The notes beneath the pieces are model-generated. The model searched no databases. It was not told where the DNA came from and saw only the letters and a program-made list of their open reading frames with translations. The position numbers were made by a program, and so were the translations under genes. Positions 52,317 to 61,177 of a DNA stretch of 64,000 bases are shown here, one piece after another (the first letter of the stretch is position 1; every line of letters starts with the position of its first letter). The stretch is taken from contig CAVYVZ010000010.1 in assembly GCA_963772065.1 (NCBI GenBank), positions 1,240,001 through 1,304,000 on the forward strand, written 5' to 3'. The DNA comes from CAVYVZ01 sp963772065 (GTDB lineage: Bacteria > Acidobacteriota > Vicinamibacteria > Vicinamibacterales > UBA2999).

Positions 52317-53286
52317 CGGGATTCGTCTGCGCGGTGGCGGCCGCTTTGAGCGCCTCGTCGATCTTCTGCCGGATCTTGCGCAGGTAGCGGTCAGCGAAGG
52401 CCGTCGGTGTAGTTGGCGGCGCGGAATGCGTCGCGCCATTGCTGGTCGGTGACGCGCCGAAGGTGCGTGGCCGCCCACTGCAGGTCGGCCGGCGTGATCA
52501 TGTCCAGCAGCTCCTGATGCCGGCCCGTGAACGCGAACTGGATGCGGCCGTCCTCGACGCCCTCGATGAACGCCTCGTCTTCGAAGCCTTCGATCCAGTT
52601 GCGTCGTGGAAACAGCTTGCCCGTCTCGCCGAGCGCGGCGCCGAGGTCGCGCACCACGAACCATCGCGCACGCAGGACGCCGCCTCCCACGGGCTGCTTC
52701 AGCTCGTAGATGCTGTTGTTGTCGTTCTTGAGGTCGGTGCTGTTCAGAATCAGCAGGGTGATCAGCAGCCCCTTGAACGGGCGCGTTCCGAGGAACGGGT
52801 TCTCCGTCCACGACCAGGGGTCTTTCAGGCGTTCGAGAGACTCGAGCTTCGGCCGGAAGCGCGCCTCGCTCTCCTTCCTGACGTCGCCGTTCTCCTGAAC
52901 CAGGTTCCAGGACGGCAGGTAGTGGAGCGGCGGCTGGTGATACCCGAGGCCCCAGAGCAGGCGCGACACGAGGACCTCGGTCTGCGCTTCGGGCCCAATC
53001 TTCGCGCTCCACTCGACGCCGTCGGGACCGGTCACGTCATAGCTGACGCTGAACCCAGTTCGTCCTTCGCCTTGAACTTGTACATCGCGTCCTTCGATGG
53101 CGCGTACTGCTTTCCGCCGATGCCGTAGAAGAGATCGCGCGGCTGCGATCCGGGATCGACCCACAGCTCTGCCATCTGCTCCGCTGTCGGCGGTGCTGTC
53201 GGCACGGGCGCGACGCGCGTCCGGCCGGCGCAGGCGAGCGCCAGCACTGCGATAGCGACAGCCGAGATAGCACTACGCGGGTTCAC
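52309..53286 (-). CDS. Conserved lipoprotein of unknown function (two frameshifts)
   Basis: About 325 residues when joined. The N-terminus is a lipoprotein signal (SAVAIAVLALACAGR, lipobox near Cys 19). The rest reads FYGIGGKQYAPSKDAMYKFK, then GFSVSYDVTGPDGVEWSAKIG, EVLVSRLLWGLGYHQPPLHYLP, TDLKNDNNSIYELK and RWFVVRDLGAALGETG. Frame changes occur near 53050 and near 52396, the second restoring ADRYLRKIRQKIDEAL before the stop. The VSRLLWGLGY and WFVVRDLG segments recall kinase-fold proteins, but I do not claim this. Its stop overlaps the DUF4956 start, suggesting a joint envelope role. Confidence 0.65.
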
Positions 53287-53361
53287 GCTGACCTCGTCAG
53301 CAAGCGGTGTTCCAGTTGTGTCAGGTCACCACACGATACCGGGCACCTCGATTGCTGACGT

Positions 53362-56266
53362 ATGGTCTCCGCCATGCGGCCCGCGACGATTCCCACCGCC
53401 ACCTACCGGCTGCAGTTCAACGCGGGGTTCACCTTTGACGACGCCACCGCAATCGTCGACTACCTGCACGCGCTGGGCGTCTCACACGCCTACGCGTCGA
53501 GCTATCTCAAGGCGGTGCCGGGCAGCACGCACGGCTACGACGTCGCCGATCCGACGCGACTCAATCCGGAGATCGGCGACCGAAGCAGCTATCGCGCGTG
53601 GATCGACGCGCCTGCGCACGCACGGCATGGGCCACATCCTCGACCTCGTGCCGAACCACATGGGCATCGCGAAGTCGGCGAACCCGTGGTGGCAGGACGT
53701 CCTCGAGAACGGCCCCAGCTCGCGGTATGCCGCGGTCTTCGACATCGACTGGCATCCGCTCAAGCCGGAGCTCGAAAACAAGGTGCTGCTGCCGATCCTG
53801 GGCGACTGCGTACGGCGCCGTGCTCGAGCGCCAGGAGATCACGCTGCGCTACGACGAGGGCGCGTTCCGCGCTTCGCTACTACGACACGATGCTGCCGAT
53901 CGCGCCCGGCACCTACGATCGAATCCTCGAGCACCGACATCGAGCCCGCTGCTCGCGGCGCTCGGCGAGCGAGAGCATCGACGGCGTCGAGTTCCTCAGC
54001 ATCCTCACCGCGATCCGGCACCTGCCCGGCCGCGAGCGCAGACCTCCGCGCAGCTCGCCGAACGCGACCGCGAGAAGGAAGTCATCAAGCGGCGGCTGGC
54101 GGCGCTGACACGCGAGTCCCGCGATCGTCCGCGCAGCACGTCGACGCGCGCCGTCGTGCTCGTTCAACGGCGTGGCACGGCGACCCGCGCAGCTTCGATC
54201 GCGCTCGACGAGCTGCTCTGCGTGCGCAGGCCTACCGGCTGGCGCACTGGCGCGTCGCGGCCGAGGAGATCAACTACCGGCGCTTCTTCGACATCAACGA
54301 GCTGGCGGCGATCCGGATGGAGGACCCGACGGTCTTCGAGCGCGTGCACGCCTTCGCGTTCGACCTGTTCGCCGCGGCCTGCTCGACGGCTTCCGGATCG
54401 ATCACGTCGACGGCCTGTTCGATCCGGGCGACTACCTCGCGCGGCTGCAGGCGCGCGCGCGCGAGGTGCGGCCCGACGCTGTTCTCGCGCGAACGGCCGC
54501 TCTACGTCGTGGTCGAAAAGATCCTCGGGCGCGGACGAGCCGCTGCCCGGACTGGCCGGTCGACGGGACGACCGGCTACGACTTCCTGGCGAAGGTGAAC
54601 GGCCTCTTCGTCGACGGCCGCAACGAGCGGGCGATGAACGACGTCTACGAGCGCTTCACGCGGCTGCGAGCGCCGTTCCGCGAGATCGCCTACCGCGGCA
54701 AGCAGCTCGTCCTGCGGGTCAGCATGGCGAGCGAGCTGAACGTGCTGGCCCACCGGCTGAACCGCTTCTCGGAGCGCAACCGCCACTACCGCGACTTCAC
54801 GCTGAACAGCCTGACGCAGGCGATGCGCGAGATCATCGCCGTGCTTCCCGGTCTACCGCACCTACGTGAACGACCGCGAGACCGGACGTCAGCGAGCGCG
54901 ACCGCCAGTACATCGAGCACGCGGTCGCGCGAAGCGAAGCGGCGCAATCCAAACCGCCCCGGCGCGGTCTTACGACTTCGTCCGCGATCTGCTGCTCAAG
55001 CAGGCCGACTACATTTCAGCGACGCGAGCGCGACGAGCACATGCAGCTTCGTCGGCAAGTTCCAGCAGGTCACGAGCCCGGTCACCGCGAAGGGCATCGA
55101 GGACACCGCGCTCTACATCTACAACCGCCTCGTGTCGCTGAACGAGGTCGGCGGCGAGCCGGATCGCTTCGGCGTGGCTCCCGAGCGTCTGCACACGTGG
55201 CTGCGGGCGCGCGCCGCGCGGTGGCCGCACGCGCTCTCGGCGACGTCGACGCACGACACCAAACGCAGCGAGGACGTGCGCGCCCGGCTGAACGTCCTGT
55301 CGGAGCTGCCGGGCGCGTGGAAGCAGGCGACGGCCCGCTGGGCGCGCATCAACCGGCGCGGCGCGCGCGACCATCGACGGCGAGTCCTATCCGAGCCGCA
55401 ACGAGGAGTACCTGCTGTACCAGACGCTGGTCGGCACGTGGCCGCTCGAGCCGATGGACGACACGGCCGAGGAGCGAGTATCGCGAGCGGATCGTCGCGT
55501 ACATGCTCAAGGCGATGCGCGAGGCCAAGGTCGTTCACCAGCTGGCTGAACCCGAGCGAGCGGCACGAGCAGGCGATGGACGGCATTCGTCGCAGCCGTC
55601 GCTGGCGCCCGACAACACCGCGTTCCGGGAGGACTTCCTGCCGTTCCAGCGGCGCGTCGCGCGCTACGGGATCTACAACTCGCTGGCGCAGCTCGCCGTC
55701 AAGATCGGCGCCCCCGGCGTTCCGGACTTCTACCAGGGCACGGAGCTCTGGGATTTCGCCTGGTCGATCCCGACAACCGGCGGCCGGTGGACTACAGCCG
55801 CCGCAGGGCGCTGCTCGAGGCCGATCCGAGCGCGCACGACGATCGACGGCGCTGATGTCGCGGCTCATGGCTCGCCACCGACGATCGGCTCAAGCTGTTC
55901 GTCACGACGACGCTGCTGCATTTCAGGCGGAGCGCGCTCGAACGTGTTCGCCGTCGGCACCTACGAGGCCGCTGGCCGTCGAGGGCGCCCGCCGCGACCA
56001 CGTGTTCGCCTTCGCGCGCCGCCACGAGGGCCGCGCGGTGATCGTCGTGGTCCCGCGGCTGGTTGCCGGGCTCGTGCCCGACGCCGACGCGCCGCCGCTC
56101 GGCGAGCGCGTGTGGGGCGACACGCGCGTGCACGTGCCCGATGAACCGGCCCGCTGCTATCGTCATGCGCTCACCGGAGCCTGCGTGCCCGATCGTCGAC
56201 GGCGACGCTGCGCGCTGGCCGAGGTCTTCGAGCCGCTGCCCCGTGGCCTTTCTCGACACGCAATAG
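53362..56266 (+). CDS. treY: Malto-oligosyltrehalose synthase (at least 15 frameshifts)
   Basis: GH13 transglycosidase converting the reducing end of malto-oligosaccharides to a trehalose unit. Joined segments give about 960 residues, normal for TreY. Order: TATYRLQFNAGFTFDDA, HGYDVADPTRLNPEIG, DLVPNHMGIA, EEINYRRFFDINELAAIRME, LLDGFRIDHVDGLFDPGDYL with the nucleophile, LYVVVEKILG with the acid, VTAKGIEDTALYIYNRLVSLNE, ATSTHDTKRSEDVRARL, VPDFYQGTELW and the closing LPVAFLDTQ. The reading frame changes at least 15 times although every conserved block is present in order. No treZ is visible; glgX at 49.2 kb supplies the debranching step. Confidence 0.88.
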
Positions 56267-56268
56267 CG

Positions 56269-57521
56269 ATGTTCTGGACGCTGCTCGGGATCGCGTTCAT
56301 CATCTGGTTCGTGCTCGTGCTGCTCTTCACGCCACGCATCGACTACCACGTCACCATGCCGCTGCGGCCCGACAGCGACGAGTTCCTCCACGTGTCCAGT
56401 CCACGTGCCAGGCGGCGATGCATCGCCGACAACCGCGTCGACGTCTTCACCAACGGCGCGCAGTTCTATCCGGCGATGCGCGACGCCATTCGCGGCGCCG
56501 AGACGTCGGTCAACCTCGAGGCCTACATCTTCCAGCCCGGAGACGCGGCCGACATGCTGGTCGAGGCCATGATCGAGCGGGCCCGCGCCGGCGTCGAAGT
56601 GCGCCTGGTGCTCGATGCGATCGGCAGCGCGGGATTGCGAAGCGCCTGCGTGGCACGGCTGCGCGGACGCAGGGTGCCGGGTGACCTTCTACCAGCCCCT
56701 CACCTGGTACCGGCTGCACCGGCTCAACAACCGCACCCACCGCGAGCTGCTCGTCGTGGACGGCGCGCATCGCGTTCACCGGCGGCGCCGGCGTCGCCGA
56801 CTGGTGGATGAAACCGCACCGTGGCGCCCCGGCCTGGCGCGACACGATGGTGCGGATCGAAGGTCCGATCGTCGCGGCCCTGCAGGGCGTCTTCGCCGAG
56901 AACTGGCTCGAGTGCTGCGGCGAGATTCTGACCGGACCACGGCATTGGCCGCGGCTGCAGGGCGGCGGGCGACGTCGAGATGATGGTCGTCAAGAGCTCG
57001 CCCTCCGACCGCGCGACCGTCTCGCGCGTCGTGTTTCAGATGCTGATCGAGGGGGCCGCGAAGGACGTCGACATCAGCACGCCGTACTTCCTGCCCGACC
57101 GCGCGCTGCGGCGCGCGCTGGTGCGCGCGGCGCGGCGCGGCGTGCGCGTCCGGGTGATCGTTCCTGGCGCGCTGAGCGACCAGCGCCTCGTGCGGCTGGC
57201 CAGCCGCCGCATGTATCGGGAGCTGCTCGAAGGCGGCGTGCAGATCTTCGAGTACCGCCCGGCGATGACGCACGTCAAGGCGCTGATCGTCGACGGGATC
57301 TGGGCGGTGATCGGGACCACCAACATCGACAATCGCTCGTTCGAACACAACGACGAGGTGAATGTCGCCGCACGCAACGTCGCGGCGGCCGCGCGTTTTC
57401 GCCAGGACTTCGAGTCGGACCTGCGGGCCAGCGACGAGATACGCTGGAAGCATGGCAATCGCGTCCGGTGCTCGAGAAGCTGGTTGGCCCGATCTGCTGG
57501 ATTCTCGAACGTCAACAGTAG
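56269..57521 (+). CDS. Phospholipase D-type synthase, cardiolipin synthase-like (frameshifted)
   Basis: An N-terminal membrane helix (LLGIAFIIWFVLVLLF) is followed by FTNGAQFYPAMRDAIRGAETS and SVNLEAYIFQPGDAAD, the cardiolipin synthase pattern. Two PLD motifs are expected. The first reads THRELLVVDG, with Glu in place of the lysine of HxKx4D. The second is intact (THVKALIVDG, then GTTNIDNRSF). Frame changes occur near 56400, 56680, 56765, 56965 and 57450. The protein ends LEKLVGPICWILERQQ. It follows the treY stop by 2 bases. It would act at the inner membrane on phospholipids if active. Confidence 0.8.
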
Positions 57522-57566
57522 CGCGGCACTCCTGTTGCACCGCCGTCACCGTCCGATAAGTAAGCC

Positions 57567-57935
57567 ATGAAAGTGTGGCACGTCGCGCTCGCCGTTCTGG
57601 TTTCGGTCAACACGATCTCCATCGCAGCGGAGCACGTCGTCGAAATCCGACTTCATGGCCGCTATTACACGGAACCCGCCACTGTTCGCGTGACCGTGGC
57701 CGTGCAGCCAGATGAGACGAACCGCGTCCTGGTCGTGCAGGCCGACGGCGAACGGATGTTTCGATCGAGCGAAGTGAGCCTGGAGGGAGACAAGAGCCGT
57801 CGCCTTCACACGCTGGAGTTCAAGAACCTGCCGAAGGGCAGCTACGTGCTACGGGCGGAAGTTCATTCGAGTGCGAAGATGCGCGGTGCTGCCGAGGAGC
57901 TGCTGGTCGTCGGCGACGTCGGCGATTCCCGCTAG
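57567..57935 (+). CDS. Small exported protein of unknown function
   Basis: 122 residues with a signal peptide (VWHVALAVLVSVNTISIAAE). The mature part is a beta-rich domain: EIRLHGRYYTEPATVRVTVA, VLVVQADGERMF, SSEVSLEGDKSRRLHTLEF, and LPKGSYVLRAEVHSS, which looks like a single immunoglobulin-like or carboxypeptidase-regulatory-like domain. No family is recognised with confidence. It lies alone between the PLD gene and a convergent nucleotidyltransferase gene, 1 base apart. Confidence 0.7.
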   Translation: MKVWHVALAVLVSVNTISIAAEHVVEIRLHGRYYTEPATVRVTVAVQPDETNRVLVVQADGERMFRSSEVSLEGDKSRRLHTLEFKNLPKGSYVLRAEVHSSAKMRGAAEELLVVGDVGDSR

Positions 57936-57936
57936 C

Positions 57937-58779
57937 CTAGCGCGATTTGTCGATCGCGGCCGTCCACTCCGCGAGCTGCTCCGGCGTCATCGTCCCCCGC
58001 GGCGCCTGGCGCGCGTCTTCATAGCCCCATTCGTCGACGTCCACGAGGTACTGCGCGCGCGAGAGCAGCGTGCCCTGGCAGACCTTGCTGTCGCGCGTCG
58101 GCACATCCAGCTCCGCGAGCAGACGGTTCACGAGCTCGCGGATGACCGGCGCGGGAATCAGCGCGCGCTCTCCGGGATAGATGAAGCCGAAGAGCACGAG
58201 GTGGCTGAGAAGCACGCGCCAGTGGGCGCCGAAGCGGCGCAGCAGGCGATCCCAGTTCAGAAGTCCGCTGCAGTGACGGAGCAGATGCGCCACGTCGGCG
58301 CCGTCGTAGCGCTCGCGCTCCATGATGAACGACTTCGACCAGATCATCTCCTCGGCCGGACAGAGCCTCACCGGTACGCCGAGCACCTCCTCGTCCACGG
58401 CGTGCGCAAACCACTCGTCATCGACCTCGACGATGCCGTTGCCGGAGTTGTAGATGATGTCGATGAACCGGTCGCCGCTGAACGCCTTCGCGAGCCAGTG
58501 CGAAAAGGCGACCTCGGTCTTGAACCCGAGACGCACGAGCACGTCGAGCACGCGCTGCAGGTCCTGCGGCCGCACGAAGATGTCGAAGTCCTTCGTGGTG
58601 CGCGCGATCCCCGCGTAGTAATGAAACGCGTAGGTACCGCCTACGAGGTACGGCACGCCGCTCCGATTCAGCATCTCGAGCGCCTGCCGGTACAGCTCGG
58701 CCTTGTCAGGGGTCGTCAGGGGCGTCTGGGTTCCGAGGGCCATGGGATCGCACACCTCTGCACGTTTCTCGCCACTCAT
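57937..58779 (-). CDS. Nucleotidyltransferase-fold protein
   Basis: 280 residues from the ATG at 58777-58779, which overlaps the stop of the phosphoesterase gene (ATGA). The core is YLVGGTYAFHYYAGIARTTKD followed by DFDIFVRPQDLQRVLDVL: the GG and DxD pair mark a nucleotidyltransferase of the AbiEii/DUF6036-like kind. A C-terminal helical region with MIWSKSFIMERERYDGADVAHLL resembles the MNT substrate domain. Such genes are often part of toxin-antitoxin or RNA-modifying systems, but here the partner is a phosphoesterase and no antitoxin is seen. A later ATG at 58743 is possible. Confidence 0.75.
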   Translation of the reverse strand: MSGEKRAEVCDPMALGTQTPLTTPDKAELYRQALEMLNRSGVPYLVGGTYAFHYYAGIARTTKDFDIFVRPQDLQRVLDVLVRLGFKTEVAFSHWLAKAFSGDRFIDIIYNSGNGIVEVDDEWFAHAVDEEVLGVPVRLCPAEEMIWSKSFIMERERYDGADVAHLLRHCSGLLNWDRLLRRFGAHWRVLLSHLVLFGFIYPGERALIPAPVIRELVNRLLAELDVPTRDSKVCQGTLLSRAQYLVDVDEWGYEDARQAPRGTMTPEQLAEWTAAIDKSR

Positions 58780-59585
58780 GCCGTCTTGACAAGCGGCGGT
58801 GAGGTGGCCTGACCACCGGGGGGAGCCGCAGGGGGCACCTCCACCTCTCTGGGAATCTCGACGATCAGGAACGGCGGCCGGTCGGGATGCGTGCGCGACA
58901 GGAGCGGCATGGCCACGTTGTAGACCGGCACGCCCGTGCTCGTCCTGCCCTCCGGCGTGCCGCGATGCGCGTGACCGTGGAACACCGCGCTGACGCGGTA
59001 CCGATTGATCGGCTCCTCGAGGCGGCTGGAGCCGAGGTACGGGAAGATCTCCATCGGCTCGCCCTCGACCGTGGCGCGAACCGGCGCATAGTGCAGCACC
59101 GCCACGCGGTGCTGCGTGCGAAGGCGCGCAAGGGCCGATTCGAGCTTCAGCGCCTCGTCGACCGCCTCCTGGACGAAGGCCTTGATCACCTTCTCTCCCC
59201 ACGGGCCGAGCGCACCGCGCCCGAAGCCTCCGCAAAACCCCTTCACCCCCGCGAAGCCGACGCCGTGCACTTCGGTCGCTTCACCGTCGAGGACCGTAAG
59301 GCCGGAGTCGCGGAGGATCTGCATGATCTCGGTCTCTTTCCCCGACTCGTAGTCGTGGTTTCCGAGAACGGCGACGATCGGGATCTTGACGGAGGTCGTG
59401 AGCTCGCGCGCCAGGATGCGCGCCTCCTCGGGCGCGCCGTAGTCCGTGAAGTCGCCGCACAGCACGAGCACGTCCGCAGAGGCGCTGATCTGCGAGAAGA
59501 GCGGCTGATATGCGCCCTGCGAGGTCTTCGAGACGTGCAGATCCCCGAGGGCCGCGATACGGACGTGTGACGCCGACGAGGTCAT
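58776..59585 (-). CDS. Metallophosphoesterase
   Basis: Calcineurin-like phosphoesterase, 269 residues, probably cytosolic. All metal motifs are present: ALGDLH, DVLVLCGDFTDYG, AVLGNHDYESG and VFHGHAHRG. It hydrolyses phosphomono- or diesters; the substrate is not evident. Its stop overlaps the nucleotidyltransferase start by 4 bases, so the two are coupled and may act on the same nucleotide or RNA target. The C-terminal tail (VPPAAPPGGQATSPP) is proline-rich. Confidence 0.9.
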   Translation of the reverse strand: MTSSASHVRIAALGDLHVSKTSQGAYQPLFSQISASADVLVLCGDFTDYGAPEEARILARELTTSVKIPIVAVLGNHDYESGKETEIMQILRDSGLTVLDGEATEVHGVGFAGVKGFCGGFGRGALGPWGEKVIKAFVQEAVDEALKLESALARLRTQHRVAVLHYAPVRATVEGEPMEIFPYLGSSRLEEPINRYRVSAVFHGHAHRGTPEGRTSTGVPVYNVAMPLLSRTHPDRPPFLIVEIPREVEVPPAAPPGGQATSPPLVKTA

Positions 59586-59658
59586 CCGTTAGGTCTCCAG
59601 CCAGGAGGCGTACCCAATACATGGGCCACTTGAACTGCAGAGATAATGGCGGGGCTCG

Positions 59659-60414
59659 GTGATGGTTCCGCTTGCCCGCGCGCTGTCGAAGCTGGGGATC
59701 ATGTCGCGCTCGGAAGCCGTGCAGCGAATTCTCGCCGGCGAGGTGCGCGTGGGCGGGCGCGTTATCAGAGACCCGGGTCACCCCGTAATACCGGAACGTG
59801 CGCGTATCGTGGTCGCCGGCACGGCGGCCGCACGCCAGGCTCGAGTCACCGTCGTGATGAACAAACCGCGCGGCGTGGTGACGACGCGGCGGGATCCGCA
59901 AGGCAGACGAACGGTGTACGACTTACTCACGGCGCTGCCGTACGTGGCTCCAGTCGGCCGGCTCGACTTGGCGTCCGCGGGCCTGCTGCTCCTGACGAAC
60001 GACACGCGGTTGAGCCACTGGCTCATGGATCCGGTGAATGCGGTACCGCGCACGTACGTCGTCACCGTGCGCGGCGCGTTCGCTGATGAGAATGCACGCC
60101 GCTTCGAGCGCGGCATCCGCGATCGAGGTGAGCTGCTGAGGGCACAGGCCGTTGTAGTGCTGAAGCGGTCCGGACGCGAAACGCACGCGCGGATCACGCT
60201 CACCGAGGGCCGGAACCGCGAGCTGCGGCGCCTCTTCGCCGCATGCGGCCATGAAGTCACGCGGCTGACCCGCATCGCCTTTGGAGGGCTCGATCTCGGC
60301 ACGCTCGCGCCGGGCGCCTGGCGCGTCGTCGAACGCGCGGAGCTGCTCGCCGCGTTCCCTGAAGCGCCGCGGTCCGGCCAACGACGGACCGTTACCGGCG
60401 CCGCTCGCGGGTAA
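59659..60414 (+). CDS. RsuA/RluB-family pseudouridine synthase
   Basis: 251 residues. An N-terminal S4 RNA-binding domain (PLARALSKLGIMSRSEAVQRI and GEVRVGGRVI) precedes the catalytic domain with VMNKPRGVVTT, VGRLDLASAGLLLLTND (catalytic aspartate in GRLD) and LTEGRNRELRRLFAACGHEV. It makes pseudouridine in 16S or 23S rRNA, or in other family members in tRNA-like targets. The start is GTG at 59659 or ATG at 59662. It is divergent from the phosphoesterase and overlaps the next - strand gene by 23 bases at its 3' end. Confidence 0.92.
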   Translation: MMVPLARALSKLGIMSRSEAVQRILAGEVRVGGRVIRDPGHPVIPERARIVVAGTAAARQARVTVVMNKPRGVVTTRRDPQGRRTVYDLLTALPYVAPVGRLDLASAGLLLLTNDTRLSHWLMDPVNAVPRTYVVTVRGAFADENARRFERGIRDRGELLRAQAVVVLKRSGRETHARITLTEGRNRELRRLFAACGHEVTRLTRIAFGGLDLGTLAPGAWRVVERAELLAAFPEAPRSGQRRTVTGAARG

Positions 60415-60595
60415 CTGGGGTTGGCTGCCGGCGCCGCTCGGGCCAGAAGGGTGACGTCTTGTTGACCTTCATGGCGTCTTCAATCCGTCCGCGAAGCTTC
60501 GTCGCTTCGTCGAGCAGATCGTCCAACCGCCGAAGCAACGCCGCAAGCTCGGTATCCGGAGGGAGGGTCTGGGCCACCGCTCCCTCCGGATGCAA
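60392..60595 (-). CDS. Small predicted coiled-coil protein
   Basis: 67 residues: MHPEGAVAQTLPPDTELAAL, then LLRRLDDLLDEATKLRGRIED and a basic end (RRQPTPVTRERRR). One helical heptad region, no other mark. It is convergent with the pseudouridine synthase gene and 4 bases downstream of the Spy-like gene's stop on the same strand, so it may be the last gene of that unit. Real but unassigned; could also be spurious. Confidence 0.4.
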   Translation of the reverse strand: MHPEGAVAQTLPPDTELAALLRRLDDLLDEATKLRGRIEDAMKVNKTSPFWPERRRQPTPVTRERRR

Positions 60596-60599
60596 GAGA

Positions 60600-61085
60600 C
60601 TAGCCTTGTCGCCGCTGCTGACGTCGCTCCATCCGCTGCTTCATACGCGTTTCGCGCTGGGACTTCAGCTGCTTCGCCTTCTCCTGCTGCTCGGGCGTGA
60701 GCAGCGTCCAGACCTCGCTATGAATGCGGGCCTGCACAAGCGCCATATCGGTCTGCGCGTTCGCCAGCGTCTGGGTCGTGGAACGGATGAGCCCCTCGTT
60801 GACGGGCATCGCCTCGACCGCGGCGCGCTGCGCCCGATGCGCCTCGTGCAGCCGCTTGCCGGCTTCCTGCATCTCGCTGCGGTGCCGCTGCACCACCTCC
60901 CGCACCTGCTCGCGCTGAGCCTCGGTCAGGTCGAGTCCGGCGAGGCCGACGAACCCGCCGCGGCCTGGACCAAACGGCCGATGCCTTCTTGGACCGTCGC
61001 CCTGCGCATGGACCGCCCCGCCGACACCGATTACCAGGAGCAGCGCCGCGGCGACGGCGAGCGCCCAGGATTTATTACGTCGCAT
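60600..61085 (-). CDS. Spy/CpxP-family periplasmic protein
   Basis: 161 residues from the ATG at 61083-61085, preceded by GGAGGAA at good spacing. Signal peptide (SWALAVAAALLLVIGVGG, cleavage near VHAQ). The mature protein is helical and carries two LTxxQ motifs: DLTEAQREQVREVVQRHRSE and TLLTPEQQEKAKQLKSQR, the hallmark of Spy/CpxP. Such proteins are ATP-independent periplasmic chaperones or stress sensors. The start at 61091 would add two residues. Confidence 0.85.
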   Translation of the reverse strand: MRRNKSWALAVAAALLLVIGVGGAVHAQGDGPRRHRPFGPGRGGFVGLAGLDLTEAQREQVREVVQRHRSEMQEAGKRLHEAHRAQRAAVEAMPVNEGLIRSTTQTLANAQTDMALVQARIHSEVWTLLTPEQQEKAKQLKSQRETRMKQRMERRQQRRQG

Positions 61086-61177
61086 GAACATTTCCTCCAT
61101 GCTCGATTTGACGGTACCGACGTGACGAAGCGAGGGCGCGCGCGTGAAAATTCTGTGGCAGCGGCGGCTCTGTGCGG

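Noticed and set aside
57937..59235. Longer - strand reading of the nucleotidyltransferase gene (432 codons)
   Set aside because: The upstream part lies in another frame of the intact phosphoesterase gene; the ATGA overlap at 58776-58779 gives a better start.
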